DNA from: Flavobacterium johnsoniae
Lineage (GTDB): Bacteria > Bacteroidota > Bacteroidia > Flavobacteriales > Flavobacteriaceae
Length of the DNA stretch: 64,000 nucleotides
Assembly (NCBI RefSeq): GCF_030388325.1
Contig: NZ_CP103794.1
Span: forward strand, 1,922,001-1,986,000
Reading direction: 5' to 3'
A program made the position numbers and the translations under genes. How positions within the stretch are numbered: the first letter of the stretch is position 1; each line of letters starts with the position of its first letter. Below the pieces are notes generated by a model. It ran no database searches and was not told where the DNA came from. It worked only from the letters and a program-made list of their open reading frames with translations. Shown here in pieces: positions 44,396 through 52,950 of this stretch.

Positions 44396-46039
44396 TTAAT
44401 TATTGTTATTGTTATTTTGTTGTAAAATCTTTATATCCGATATGCGGTCTGCAAAGAAAGTAATTTTTTCTGGATATTTCAAAATTAATATTTCATAAGC
44501 TTGAATTGCTTTTGTATATTTCTTTTGTTCCAGATAAACTCTGGCCAAAGTCTCTGTCATCAGATAAGAATTGTCCTCAATATTGCTGTCAATTTGGACT
44601 ACTGGAGCAATTGTTCCAGGTTTTATTGGAGAGATTTTTGGATTGGTTTCGATAAATTTATCTATAATTTCAGCCTTTTTTTGTCTTTCTTCTTCTTTTG
44701 CAGCTTCAATTTTAGCTTGTTCCTCTGGAGAAATTTCGTTCGAGCGGTCAATTGGTTCTGTTCGAGATAATTGAAGCCATTCTTGGAATGAATGTTTTTC
44801 GCTAAGAGAAAAATCTAATGGTTTTCCAATTTCTAAATGTTCTGCCGCTGTTTTTGCAGGTTCATTAGATTCTTCTTCCTCGATTATTTCTTCAATTAGG
44901 TCTTCATTTTCCTCCTTGATTTCTTCTTCATCCTTCTCTTCAGTTTTTACAACTTCTTGAATTACTTCTTTTGGTGCTTCAAGTGTTTTTGTTTCGGCTT
45001 CTTTAATTGAAGAAAGAATAGATCGCTCAACAGGATTCATTTTAAATTCTGGAATAATCATTTCCTCGATAACACTGCCATCGTCTTCGTCTTCATCCGA
45101 ATTTTGAGAAGGTTCTTCTATAATAGGTTCAATTTTTACTTCTTCAATTTTTGCAGATTGTTCTGCATTTGCAGATTCTGCTTCTTTGATTGAGCTTAAA
45201 ATCGAATTTTCAACACGATCAAATTTTTGTTCTTCTGTTGCAATTATAGCTTCAGATTCTTTTACAGAAGGTGTCTCAGAAACTTTAATCGAACTTAAAA
45301 TAGAGTTTTCAATACGATCAATTGTAGGTTGTTCCGTTTTTGTTGTTTCTGTAAATGATGCATTTTCAGTTTCTTTTGTGGATTCTAAAATAGACTCTTC
45401 AGCAACAATTGTGTTATTTTTTTCTTCAACAACAGGTTTTTCATATGTTACCGATTGAGTCTGTTTAATTGTGTCAAAGATAGATTCGTCAATTACAGGA
45501 AGTATTTTTGGTTCTTCTGTTTTTATTGGTTTCTCAAAAGTTATAGATTGAGCTTCTTTAATGGCAAGAAAAATTGATGGATCTATTTCTGGAACCTTTT
45601 TAACTTCTTCCGTTTTAGCAGGATTTACAATATTAGGAGTTTCAGTTACTTTTATGGTTTCTGAAATAGGCTGTTCTTCAACTTCTGTTTTTACTTCAAT
45701 TGCTTTTCTAATTTGTTCAGGTGAAATTATTTCACTTTCAAAAACAGTAATTTCAAGAAGATCTCTTAGTTTTTGTTCGTAAAAATCGTTCTGAATAGAA
45801 GTAAAAATTTCCGATGTAATAAAATCAAACAAAACGGAACGATCAGATGTATGAGCGGCCGTAACTTTTAAAGCATAATTATACTTAAAGCTATTTTGAT
45901 TGAAAAGTCCTTTTAATCGTAAAGCACGAGCACTTTGAAAATACGGAAACTCATTCAAAACACTTCCTAATGCGTCCGCCTGCTTTTCTGTAATAGCATC
46001 GGGTTTGTTCATTAAGTAGGTATAATCGGTAACGTTCAT
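44396..46039 (-). CDS. Acidic repeat protein with C-terminal TPR motif
   Basis: A 547-residue soluble protein. The first ~120 residues are helical (YLMNKPDAITEKQADALGSVL). The middle holds about six degenerate copies of a 30-50-residue unit with core SILSSIKEAES (DPSIFLAIKEAQS, ENSILSSIKVSET, ERSILSSIKEAET), spaced by Glu/Lys/Thr/Val-rich linkers, then a run of acid residues. The C-terminus has one tetratricopeptide-like helix pair (LARVYLEQKKYTKAIQAYEIL) and ends in six Asn. Conserved position between lptE and secG in Flavobacteriia; function unknown. Confidence 0.75.
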   Translation of the reverse strand: MNVTDYTYLMNKPDAITEKQADALGSVLNEFPYFQSARALRLKGLFNQNSFKYNYALKVTAAHTSDRSVLFDFITSEIFTSIQNDFYEQKLRDLLEITVFESEIISPEQIRKAIEVKTEVEEQPISETIKVTETPNIVNPAKTEEVKKVPEIDPSIFLAIKEAQSITFEKPIKTEEPKILPVIDESIFDTIKQTQSVTYEKPVVEEKNNTIVAEESILESTKETENASFTETTKTEQPTIDRIENSILSSIKVSETPSVKESEAIIATEEQKFDRVENSILSSIKEAESANAEQSAKIEEVKIEPIIEEPSQNSDEDEDDGSVIEEMIIPEFKMNPVERSILSSIKEAETKTLEAPKEVIQEVVKTEEKDEEEIKEENEDLIEEIIEEEESNEPAKTAAEHLEIGKPLDFSLSEKHSFQEWLQLSRTEPIDRSNEISPEEQAKIEAAKEEERQKKAEIIDKFIETNPKISPIKPGTIAPVVQIDSNIEDNSYLMTETLARVYLEQKKYTKAIQAYEILILKYPEKITFFADRISDIKILQQNNNNNN

Positions 46040-46133
46040 TTTTTTTGTTTAATCGGTTATTTGTTTAATTGCTGGTTCTGTGTTTTCATTTTATCGATTT
46101 AACGAATAAAAAAATTAACACTTAAACCAAAAA

Positions 46134-46652
46134 TTACCATTTTGCCAAAGATTCATTAAAGATGTCTTGGGTAATTCTTTCGAAAATAGTTTTTATAGCG
46201 TCGTTTAGAACTGTTCCTGTTGGAAGCTGCTGTCCTGAAAAGTCATAATAGAATTCGAAAGATTTTTCAAAATCATCTTTTTCTTTCTTTTTATTGGTAA
46301 AACGTACATTAACGCGAATAGTCAAACGGTTTTGTGCGGCACCAACCTCACCATTTGCCCCAACAGCTGTTGCGGTCATTGGAGTAGTTCTGTAATCGGT
46401 AATTTCTCCTTCGTAAACTAAGTCACCTCCATTTGGAACCAAGTTTAAGTTGGTTTGATTCATAATCAAGTCCTGCAAAGCCAATGTAAAAGTTCTATCA
46501 ATTCCAGGCTCAATCAAATCTGCATTGTTATGGAAGAAATTAACTTGAAATGTTTTGCCATCAATTGTACCCGTTCCGGTAAAATTATAAACCGAACAGC
46601 CACTCAACATAAAAAGGCTCAAAAATGCAAAAAGAGAATATATTTTTTTCAT
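46134..46652 (-). CDS. lptE: LPS assembly lipoprotein LptE
   Basis: A 172-residue outer-membrane lipoprotein; lipobox LSGC puts the lipidated Cys at residue 19. SVYNFTGTGTIDGKTFQVNFF, DRTFTLALQDLIMNQTNLNLV and DLVYEGEITDYRTTP are the LptE pattern in Bacteroidetes. LptE plugs LptD and helps insert LPS in the outer membrane. The upstream gap has TTGGAAT-type heptads. Confidence 0.9.
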   Translation of the reverse strand: MKKIYSLFAFLSLFMLSGCSVYNFTGTGTIDGKTFQVNFFHNNADLIEPGIDRTFTLALQDLIMNQTNLNLVPNGGDLVYEGEITDYRTTPMTATAVGANGEVGAAQNRLTIRVNVRFTNKKKEKDDFEKSFEFYYDFSGQQLPTGTVLNDAIKTIFERITQDIFNESLAKW

Positions 46653-46710
46653 AATGTTTATTGGGAGAATTCCAATGTTTTAAATTTCAATTGTGTTCAA
46701 ATATAGATAA

Positions 46711-46726
46711 TTGGAATTTGGAATTT
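46711..46726. repeat. Heptad repeat (TTGGAAT family) upstream of lptE
   Basis: TTGGAAT (46711) and TTGGAAT (46718) in tandem, with an inverted relative GAATTCCAAT at 46667-46676. It lies between the sigma-54-type activator gene and lptE. Confidence 0.55.
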
Positions 46727-46747
46727 GCTTTTTAGAATTTATTTGTA

Positions 46748-48004
46748 TTATAAATCGAATTGTTTGATTTTGCGGTATAAAGTTCTTTCTGAAATACCTA
46801 ATTCATCTGCGGCTGCTTTACGTTTTCCTTTGTTTTTTTCTAATGATTTTTTGATCATTTCGATTTCTTTCTGTTCCAAACGTAAAATTTCCTCTTCTTC
46901 TATTGTTTCAGCAAATAAATAGTTATCGTCTGGAATTTGATAGTTTTCTTCGCGAACAGTTGGTGTCATAACCGCAGTTCTTGGTTCTTCTTCAAAATCA
47001 ATTTCGCTATCGTTTTGCTGATTACCGTATATTTTCTGAATTAAATTCGGATTAATGTCTTGAACTTTAGAAGCTCCATTTTTCATTAATTCCAGAGTCA
47101 GTTTTTTCAAGTCATTTAAGTCACTTTTCATGTCAAAAAGGACCTTATATAATATGTCTCTTTCTGTGCTGAAATCGCTTTCTTTCTTACTGTCGTTGAT
47201 TACAGAAGGCAAGTTGCTTCCTTCAGCAGGCAAATAAGATTGTAAAGTTGCCAATGTAATATCGCGATTGGTTTCTAAAACAGAAATCTGTTCTGCCACA
47301 TTTCGAAGCTGACGAATATTTCCGCTCCATCTAAATTTCTGTAAAAGCTGAACAGCGTCGTCGTCTAGTTTTAAAGGTGGCATTTTGTATTTGTGAGCAA
47401 AATCGGCTACAAATTTTCTGAACAATAAATGTATATCGTCGTTTCTTTCTCTTAAAGGAGGTAAGGTGATTTCGACTGTACTTAAACGATAATACAAATC
47501 TTCACGGAATTTTCCTTTTTCGATTGCATTAAATAAGTTCACGTTTGTTGCAGCAACAATTCTCACATTGGTTTTTTGAACCTGCGAAGAACCCACTTTT
47601 ATAAACTCACCATTTTCTAAAACACGAAGTAATCTTACCTGAGTTGTTAAGGGTAATTCACCAACTTCATCTAAAAATATTGTTCCGCCGTCGGCAACTT
47701 CAAAATAGCCTTCACGTGTGCTTGTTGCGCCTGTAAAAGCACCTTTTTCGTGTCCAAAAAGTTCACTGTCAATAGTTCCTTCTGGAATTGCACCGCAGTT
47801 TACTGCAATATATTTTCCGTGCTTTCTGTGCGAAAGCGAATGTATAATTCTAGGAATATTTTCTTTACCAACACCACTTTCCCCAGTTACCATAACCGAA
47901 ATATCAGTTGGAGCAACCTGAATGGCTTTTTCGATAGCACGATTTAATTTCGGATCATTTCCAATAATCTCAAATCGTTGTTTTATTGCTTGAACTGTTT
48001 CCAT
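46748..48004 (-). CDS. Sigma-54-dependent AAA+ transcriptional activator
   Basis: A protein of 418 residues lacking a receiver or other N-terminal sensor domain. Walker A is GESGVGKE, the sigma-54 loop GAFTGA is intact (EKGAFTGATS), Walker B is GGTIFLDEVGELP, and the C-terminus has a Fis-type helix-turn-helix (RKAAADELGISERTLYRKIKQ). Without a regulatory domain it may be constitutively active or controlled by a partner. Start taken at ATG 48002-48004 (METVQAIKQRF); the longer frame starts with a TTG inside the upstream repeat. Confidence 0.93.
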   Translation of the reverse strand: METVQAIKQRFEIIGNDPKLNRAIEKAIQVAPTDISVMVTGESGVGKENIPRIIHSLSHRKHGKYIAVNCGAIPEGTIDSELFGHEKGAFTGATSTREGYFEVADGGTIFLDEVGELPLTTQVRLLRVLENGEFIKVGSSQVQKTNVRIVAATNVNLFNAIEKGKFREDLYYRLSTVEITLPPLRERNDDIHLLFRKFVADFAHKYKMPPLKLDDDAVQLLQKFRWSGNIRQLRNVAEQISVLETNRDITLATLQSYLPAEGSNLPSVINDSKKESDFSTERDILYKVLFDMKSDLNDLKKLTLELMKNGASKVQDINPNLIQKIYGNQQNDSEIDFEEEPRTAVMTPTVREENYQIPDDNYLFAETIEEEEILRLEQKEIEMIKKSLEKNKGKRKAAADELGISERTLYRKIKQFDL

Positions 48005-48010
48005 ATAGTT

Positions 48011-48047
48011 TTGTTTCAAGTTTTTTGTTTGTTTCAGGTTTCAGGTT
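48011..48047 (-). repeat. Heptad array (TGAAACC family) upstream of the sigma-54 activator
   Basis: Plus strand GTTTCAA (48013), then GTTTCAG (48031) and GTTTCAG (48038) in tandem. On the minus strand the last unit ends GAAACAA 6 nt before the ATG, as in front of ftsW. Confidence 0.7.
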
Positions 48048-48164
48048 GTTACTCTGACCTTTAACTTTTAAACTTTTGGCTTATAATTTTTATCTTTTGC
48101 CACAGATTAAAATGATTAACCAGATTTTTTAAAAATCCGTTAGAAATGTTTATTATTACATTAA

Positions 48165-48194
48165 CCACAAATTACACAAATTAGCGCAAATTCT
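48165..48194. repeat. Left flank repeat of the GxxExxY gene
   Basis: CACAAATTACACAAATTAGC followed by GCAAATT: three CAAATT units about 9-10 bp apart. It is an imperfect inverted copy of 48601-48621. Confidence 0.65.
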
Positions 48195-48196
48195 GT

Positions 48197-48586
48197 TTAT
48201 GAATTTATCAATCTTTTGTGTACTAATGATTTGTTTTGAAAGTTTGCAATTATTCCAACTGGAGTATCTGCAAGTTTCATGTAATTTAATGTTTGAGCAA
48301 GATGATCGTTACTGATTTCTCTCACTGATTTTACTTCTAATATTATATCTTCATGAACTATAAAATCTGCATAAAATTTATGAGGTAAAATAACTCCTTT
48401 ATATTCTATTGAAAATTCTTTTTCTCTATGATAAGGAATGTTATTATTCTTAAATTCAATTTCTAACGCATCTTTGTACACAATTTCAAGTAATCCAGGT
48501 CCCAATAATCTGTGTACTTCCATACATAAGCCTACAATTTGATAATTTTGATCTTTCTTGTAGTAATATTCGTTTATGTCAATCAT
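48197..48586 (-). CDS. GxxExxY protein
   Basis: A 129-residue protein of the GxxExxY family (PDDEXK-like fold). The name motif is GPGLLEIVYKDALEIEF (Gly-x-x-Glu-x-x-Tyr), and YADFIVHEDIILEVKSV carries the D...ExK-like residues of the nuclease fold. Whether family members cut nucleic acid is not established. It lies between miaB and the sigma-54 activator and is bounded on both sides by inverted CAAATT repeats, so it looks like an insertion into a conserved gene order. Confidence 0.9.
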   Translation of the reverse strand: MIDINEYYYKKDQNYQIVGLCMEVHRLLGPGLLEIVYKDALEIEFKNNNIPYHREKEFSIEYKGVILPHKFYADFIVHEDIILEVKSVREISNDHLAQTLNYMKLADTPVGIIANFQNKSLVHKRLINS

Positions 48587-48600
48587 GAAAAATAATTTGT

Positions 48601-48621
48601 GAGAATTTGCGTAATTTGCGG
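48601..48621. repeat. Right flank repeat of the GxxExxY gene
   Basis: Its reverse complement begins CCGCAAATTACGCAAATT, differing from the left flank (48165-48182) at 2 of 18 positions. Confidence 0.65.
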
Positions 48622-48629
48622 TAAAAAAA

Positions 48630-50075
48630 CTAATTCATCTCAGAATATCCAACCGCTTCACCTTTTAAAGTTCCAGAAGTACAACTTATAATTTTTACGT
48701 TTACGAAATCTCCAATTTTATAATTCTCTTTTGGAAAAACCACCGTTATACTTTGAGAATTTCTTCCCGAAAACTCTTCTTTTGATTTTTTAGAAACTTT
48801 TTCTACTAAAACTTCAACGGTCTTTCCAACAAATTCTTCACTTCTAAACCAAGCGTGTTTTTGCTGTAAATCAACAATTTCTTGTAATCTTCTGGCTTTC
48901 GTTTCTTCTTCAACGTCATCTTTCATTTTTCTTCCGGCCAAAGTTCCAGGACGTTCAGAATACGAATACATATAACCAAAATTATATTTCACATATTCCA
49001 TTAAACTCATTGTATCTTGGTGATCTTGTTCCGTTTCAGTTGGGAAACCAGCAATCATATCTTGAGAAATCGATGCATCTGGAACAATTGCTCTAATCTT
49101 ATCAATCAAAGCCATATATTCTTCACGAGAATGCAGACGATTCATTTCTTTTAGAATTCTATTACTTCCAGACTGAACCGGCAAGTGAATATGTTTACAG
49201 ATATTCGGATATTTCGCAATAACATGTAAAATGCTTTCGTGCATATCCTGCGGATTTGAAGTCGAAAATCGAATACGCATTTTAGGAAAACCAACCGCAA
49301 CCATTTCTAATAATTGATCAAAATCGACAGCAGTTGCTTTTTGCATTTCAGAAGCGTTTACAAAATCTTTTTTCAAACCGCCGCCGTACCAAAGGTAACT
49401 GTCAACGTTTTGACCAAGAAGTGTAATTTCTTTAAAACCTTTATTCCACAAATCCTGAATTTCAGCCATAATACTTTGAGGCTCACGGCTGCGCTCACGT
49501 CCGCGTGTAAAAGGCACAACGCAGAATGTACACATATTATCGCATCCACGAGTGATCGAAACCAAAGCAGTAATTCCGTTACTCATTAAACGAACAGGCG
49601 AAATATCTCCGTAAGTCTCTTCTTTTGATAAAATTACATTAATGGCGTCGCGTCCTTCTTCAACTTCAGCCAATAAATTTGGAAGATCTTTATAAGCATC
49701 AGGACCAACGACAAGATCTACTATTTTTTCTTCTTCCAAAAACTGACTTTTCAAACGTTCAGCCATACAGCCTAAAACGCCTACTTTCATTTTCGGATTC
49801 GTGCGTTTTACCGCATTATATTTTTCAAGACGTTTACGAATGGTTTGTTCAGCCTTGTCTCTAATAGAGCAAGTGTTTACTAAAACCAAATCGGCTTCTT
49901 CTAAAACAGAAGTTGTGTTATAACCTCCGTCAGACAAAATGGAAGCTACGACTTCACTGTCCGAAAAATTCATCGCACAGCCGTAACTTTCTATAAAGAG
50001 TTTTTTAGTATTCTCAGGTTTATTTTCTAAAACAAGACTTTCGCCCTGTTTGCTTTCTTCAATAATCTTTTCCAT
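48630..50075 (-). CDS. miaB: tRNA-2-methylthio-N6-isopentenyladenosine synthase MiaB
   Basis: A 481-residue radical SAM methylthiotransferase that adds the 2-methylthio group to i6A37 in tRNA. The N-terminal UPF0004 domain begins LFIESYGCAMNFSDSE with further cluster cysteines in NTCSIRDKAE and GVLGCMAERL; the radical-SAM motif is CDNMCTFC in TRGCDNMCTFCVVPF. A TRAM domain forms the C-terminus (KTVEVLVEKVSKK to the end). Length is normal. First gene of the minus-strand block that runs to secG. Confidence 0.96.
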   Translation of the reverse strand: MEKIIEESKQGESLVLENKPENTKKLFIESYGCAMNFSDSEVVASILSDGGYNTTSVLEEADLVLVNTCSIRDKAEQTIRKRLEKYNAVKRTNPKMKVGVLGCMAERLKSQFLEEEKIVDLVVGPDAYKDLPNLLAEVEEGRDAINVILSKEETYGDISPVRLMSNGITALVSITRGCDNMCTFCVVPFTRGRERSREPQSIMAEIQDLWNKGFKEITLLGQNVDSYLWYGGGLKKDFVNASEMQKATAVDFDQLLEMVAVGFPKMRIRFSTSNPQDMHESILHVIAKYPNICKHIHLPVQSGSNRILKEMNRLHSREEYMALIDKIRAIVPDASISQDMIAGFPTETEQDHQDTMSLMEYVKYNFGYMYSYSERPGTLAGRKMKDDVEEETKARRLQEIVDLQQKHAWFRSEEFVGKTVEVLVEKVSKKSKEEFSGRNSQSITVVFPKENYKIGDFVNVKIISCTSGTLKGEAVGYSEMN

Positions 50076-50092
50076 TGTAAAATTTCAAAGTG

Positions 50093-50124
50093 CAAAGATA
50101 GCGTAATTGAAATGAATATGACAA
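50093..50124 (-). promoter_or_regulatory. Promoter of miaB
   Basis: Minus-strand TATCTTTG (50093-50100, TAnnTTTG) with TTG at 50122-50124 as -33 element, spacer 21 bp. The ATG is 18 bp downstream of the -7 element. Confidence 0.65.
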
Positions 50125-50407
50125 GATGTCAGATAAAGAATTAACAATGTTTTAAAAATTATAGATTTTAGATTTACGCCTTATGAAAACCTAAAACTTT
50201 TTTTCTTCGTAAGTAGTTAATCTAAAAAAGAGTTGGAAGTTTTAATATCAAAACTTAAAATAAAGTGATTTCTCCGTGATAAATCATTTAAAAGTTATAC
50301 CTATATATATTATGGAGAATAATACAGATAAATCTGCAATTTTAAGTTTCATAATATCAAAATACTTCAAAAATTCATTCGTAAGGTTAATATTTAAAAA
50401 AAATAAA

Positions 50408-50415
50408 TACTTTTG
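50408..50415 (+). promoter_or_regulatory. -7 element of topA
   Basis: TACTTTTG, exact TAnnTTTG match, 18 bp before ATG 50434. It overlaps TTG 50413, which therefore cannot be the start codon. Confidence 0.6.
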
Positions 50416-50433
50416 TTGCAGAAAAATAGAGCA

Positions 50434-52887
50434 ATGGCAAAGAATTTAGTAATAGTGGAGTCACCTGCAAAGGCGAAAACGATCGAGAAATTTCTTGGGA
50501 GTGATTTTCAGGTGGAGTCAAGTTATGGTCACATAGCAGACTTACCATCAAAGGAAATAGGGGTAGATGTAGAGAATGGTTTTAAACCTAAATATGAAGT
50601 TTCTCCGGATAAAAAAGCTTTGGTAACGAAACTAAAATCACTTTCTAAGAATGCCGAAACGGTTTGGTTAGCATCCGATGAGGACCGCGAGGGAGAGGCT
50701 ATTTCATGGCACTTGGCGGAAGAATTGAAACTGGATACAAAAAAAACGAAAAGAATTGTTTTTCATGAGATTACAAAATCTGCGATTCTTAAAGCAATTG
50801 ATAATCCAAGAGAAATTGATTATAATTTAGTAAATGCACAACAAGCTAGACGTGTTTTAGACCGTTTAGTGGGGTATGAATTATCTCCAGTTTTATGGAG
50901 AAAAATCAAAGGCGGACTATCTGCAGGTCGTGTACAATCTGTTTCTGTACGTTTAATTGTAGAGAGAGAACGCGAAATTCAAGGTTTTAACGCAGTTGCA
51001 ACTTATTCAATTGTTGCAGAATTTGTAAATGAAGCTGGGAAAGCTTTCAAAGCAAAACTGCCAAAAAACTTCAATACTAAAAAAGAAGCCGAAGATTTCT
51101 TAAATCAAAACATCGGTTCTAAATATAAGGTAGTAGATTTAGAAACTAAACCTACCAAAAAATCTCCAACAGCACCTTTTACAACTTCTACACTTCAACA
51201 AGAAGCTGCAAGAAAATTGTATTTGCCAGTTGGAATTACCATGCAATTAGCACAGCGTTTATACGAAGCGGGACTTATTACTTATATGAGAACGGATTCT
51301 GTGAATCTTTCTAAAGAGGCGATGGATGCTGCTGAAGCTGAAATTATCAAGTCTTACGGGAAAGAATTCTCTAAACCGAGAGTTTTTGCTAATAAAAATA
51401 AAGGAGCACAAGAAGCGCACGAAGCAATTCGTCCGACTGATATGTCACGTCACACAGTAAATATCGACCGTGACCAAGCTCGTTTGTACGATTTGATCTG
51501 GAAAAGAACTTTGGCTTCGCAAATGAGTGATGCACAATTGGAAAGAACAAACGTAAAAATCGAAGCGGATAATCATGATGAAATTTTTACTGCTTCTGGT
51601 GAAGTTTTGCTTTTTGAAGGTTTCTTAAAAGTTTATTTAGAAGGTCACGATGACGATGAAGAAGAACAAGAAGGAATGCTTCCAGCTTTAAAAGTAAATG
51701 AAAAACTAGCGAATAATTATATTACAGCTACAGAAAGATATTCAAGACCACCGGCACGTTATACTGAGGCATCTCTAGTTAAAAAATTAGAGGAACTTGG
51801 AATCGGACGTCCGTCAACTTATGCACCAACAATTTCAACAATTATCAATAGAAATTATGTTGAAAAAGGAACTCTCGAAGGTCAAGAACGTAATTATACT
51901 CAATTGACTTTGCAAAATAGTAAAGTAGGAGAGAAGTTATTAAAGGAAAATACAGGTTCTGATAAAGGGAAATTAGTTCCAACAGATATCGGAACAATTG
52001 TAACTGATTTCTTGGTGAAGAATTTCGGAAACATTTTAGATTACAATTTTACTGCGAAAGTAGAACAAGATTTTGACGAAATTGCAGAAGGAAATATCGA
52101 CTGGGCAAAAATGATGCAAGATTTCTACAATCAGTTTCACCCAAATGTAAAAGAAGTTGAAGCAAATGCGGAACGCGAAAGTGGAGAAAGGATTTTAGGA
52201 AAAGATGCAGACGGAAGACAAGTTTCTGTTCGTTTAGGAAAATTTGGTCCAATGGCTCAAATTGGCGAGGCAGACGACGAGGATAAAAAGTTTGCTAGCT
52301 TAATGGCAGATCAGAATATTGGAAATATTACACTTGAAGAAGCTTTGAATTTATTCTTGCTTCCAAAAAGTTTAGGAGAATATAAAGGAGAAGAAGTAGA
52401 AGTGAATAACGGTCGTTACGGTCCTTATGTACGTCATGGAAGTGTATTTATTTCTTTGCCAAGAGGCGAAGATCCTTTAGGTGTTTCTAAAGAAAGAGCT
52501 CAAGAATTGATTGACGAAAAAGCACTTGCTGATGCGCCAATTGCTGTTTATAAAGGAGAAGCTGTTCAAAAGGGAGTGGGGCGTTTTGGTCCATTCATCA
52601 AATGGAATGGACTTTTTGTTAATGTGAGCAAGAAATATAATTTTGATAATTTATCGCAATCAGATGTAGAAGAGCTTATTGAAGACAAGCTTCAGAAAAA
52701 CATCGATAAAGTTCTTCATAATTGGGAAGAAGAAGGAATTGTAGTAGAAAAAGCTCGTTGGGGACGTTCTGTCATTCTAAAAGGAAAAATCAAAATTGAA
52801 CTAAGTAAAGATGTTGATGCTACGCAATTAACATTGGCTCAGGTTCAAGAAATGATTGCTAAAACACCAGCAAAGAAAACCGACTAA
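50434..52887 (+). CDS. topA: DNA topoisomerase I, with frameshifted C-terminal tail
   Basis: An 817-residue type IA topoisomerase that relaxes negative supercoils. The TOPRIM domain begins AKNLVIVESPAKAKTIEKFLG and has the acidic triad in ASDEDREGEA; the catalytic Tyr is in GLITYMRTDS. C-terminal zinc-free topoisomerase repeats (VRLGKFGPMAQIG, NNGRYGPYVRHG, GVGRFGPFIKWNG) follow. The frame stops at TAA 52885-52887, but the +1 frame continues 20 codons of Lys/Ala/Thr (TKKTTTAKKAPAKK) to TAA 52943-52945, the tail usual in this family. One extra base near 52882 explains the break. Confidence 0.95.
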   Translation: MAKNLVIVESPAKAKTIEKFLGSDFQVESSYGHIADLPSKEIGVDVENGFKPKYEVSPDKKALVTKLKSLSKNAETVWLASDEDREGEAISWHLAEELKLDTKKTKRIVFHEITKSAILKAIDNPREIDYNLVNAQQARRVLDRLVGYELSPVLWRKIKGGLSAGRVQSVSVRLIVEREREIQGFNAVATYSIVAEFVNEAGKAFKAKLPKNFNTKKEAEDFLNQNIGSKYKVVDLETKPTKKSPTAPFTTSTLQQEAARKLYLPVGITMQLAQRLYEAGLITYMRTDSVNLSKEAMDAAEAEIIKSYGKEFSKPRVFANKNKGAQEAHEAIRPTDMSRHTVNIDRDQARLYDLIWKRTLASQMSDAQLERTNVKIEADNHDEIFTASGEVLLFEGFLKVYLEGHDDDEEEQEGMLPALKVNEKLANNYITATERYSRPPARYTEASLVKKLEELGIGRPSTYAPTISTIINRNYVEKGTLEGQERNYTQLTLQNSKVGEKLLKENTGSDKGKLVPTDIGTIVTDFLVKNFGNILDYNFTAKVEQDFDEIAEGNIDWAKMMQDFYNQFHPNVKEVEANAERESGERILGKDADGRQVSVRLGKFGPMAQIGEADDEDKKFASLMADQNIGNITLEEALNLFLLPKSLGEYKGEEVEVNNGRYGPYVRHGSVFISLPRGEDPLGVSKERAQELIDEKALADAPIAVYKGEAVQKGVGRFGPFIKWNGLFVNVSKKYNFDNLSQSDVEELIEDKLQKNIDKVLHNWEEEGIVVEKARWGRSVILKGKIKIELSKDVDATQLTLAQVQEMIAKTPAKKTD

Positions 52888-52950
52888 AAAAACAACAACG
52901 GCTAAAAAAGCTCCAGCTAAAAAAACAGTTGCTAAAAAGAAATAAAATAG

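Larger units (their letters stand above)
50076..50433. other. Divergent promoter region of miaB and topA
   Basis: 358 bp without a gene. It holds the promoters of miaB and topA, two ATTTTAG-type heptads (TAGATTT twice, 50162-50175) and otherwise AT-rich DNA with no recognised structure. Confidence 0.7.

Noticed and set aside
45186..45782. Plus-strand open frames opposite the acidic repeat protein
   Set aside because: The repetitive Glu/Lys/Thr coding on the minus strand gives stop-poor complementary frames; Ser/Phe-rich product looks like an artefact.
50413..50433. TTG start for topA
   Set aside because: The TTG is the end of the consensus -7 element, so it would not be in the mRNA.
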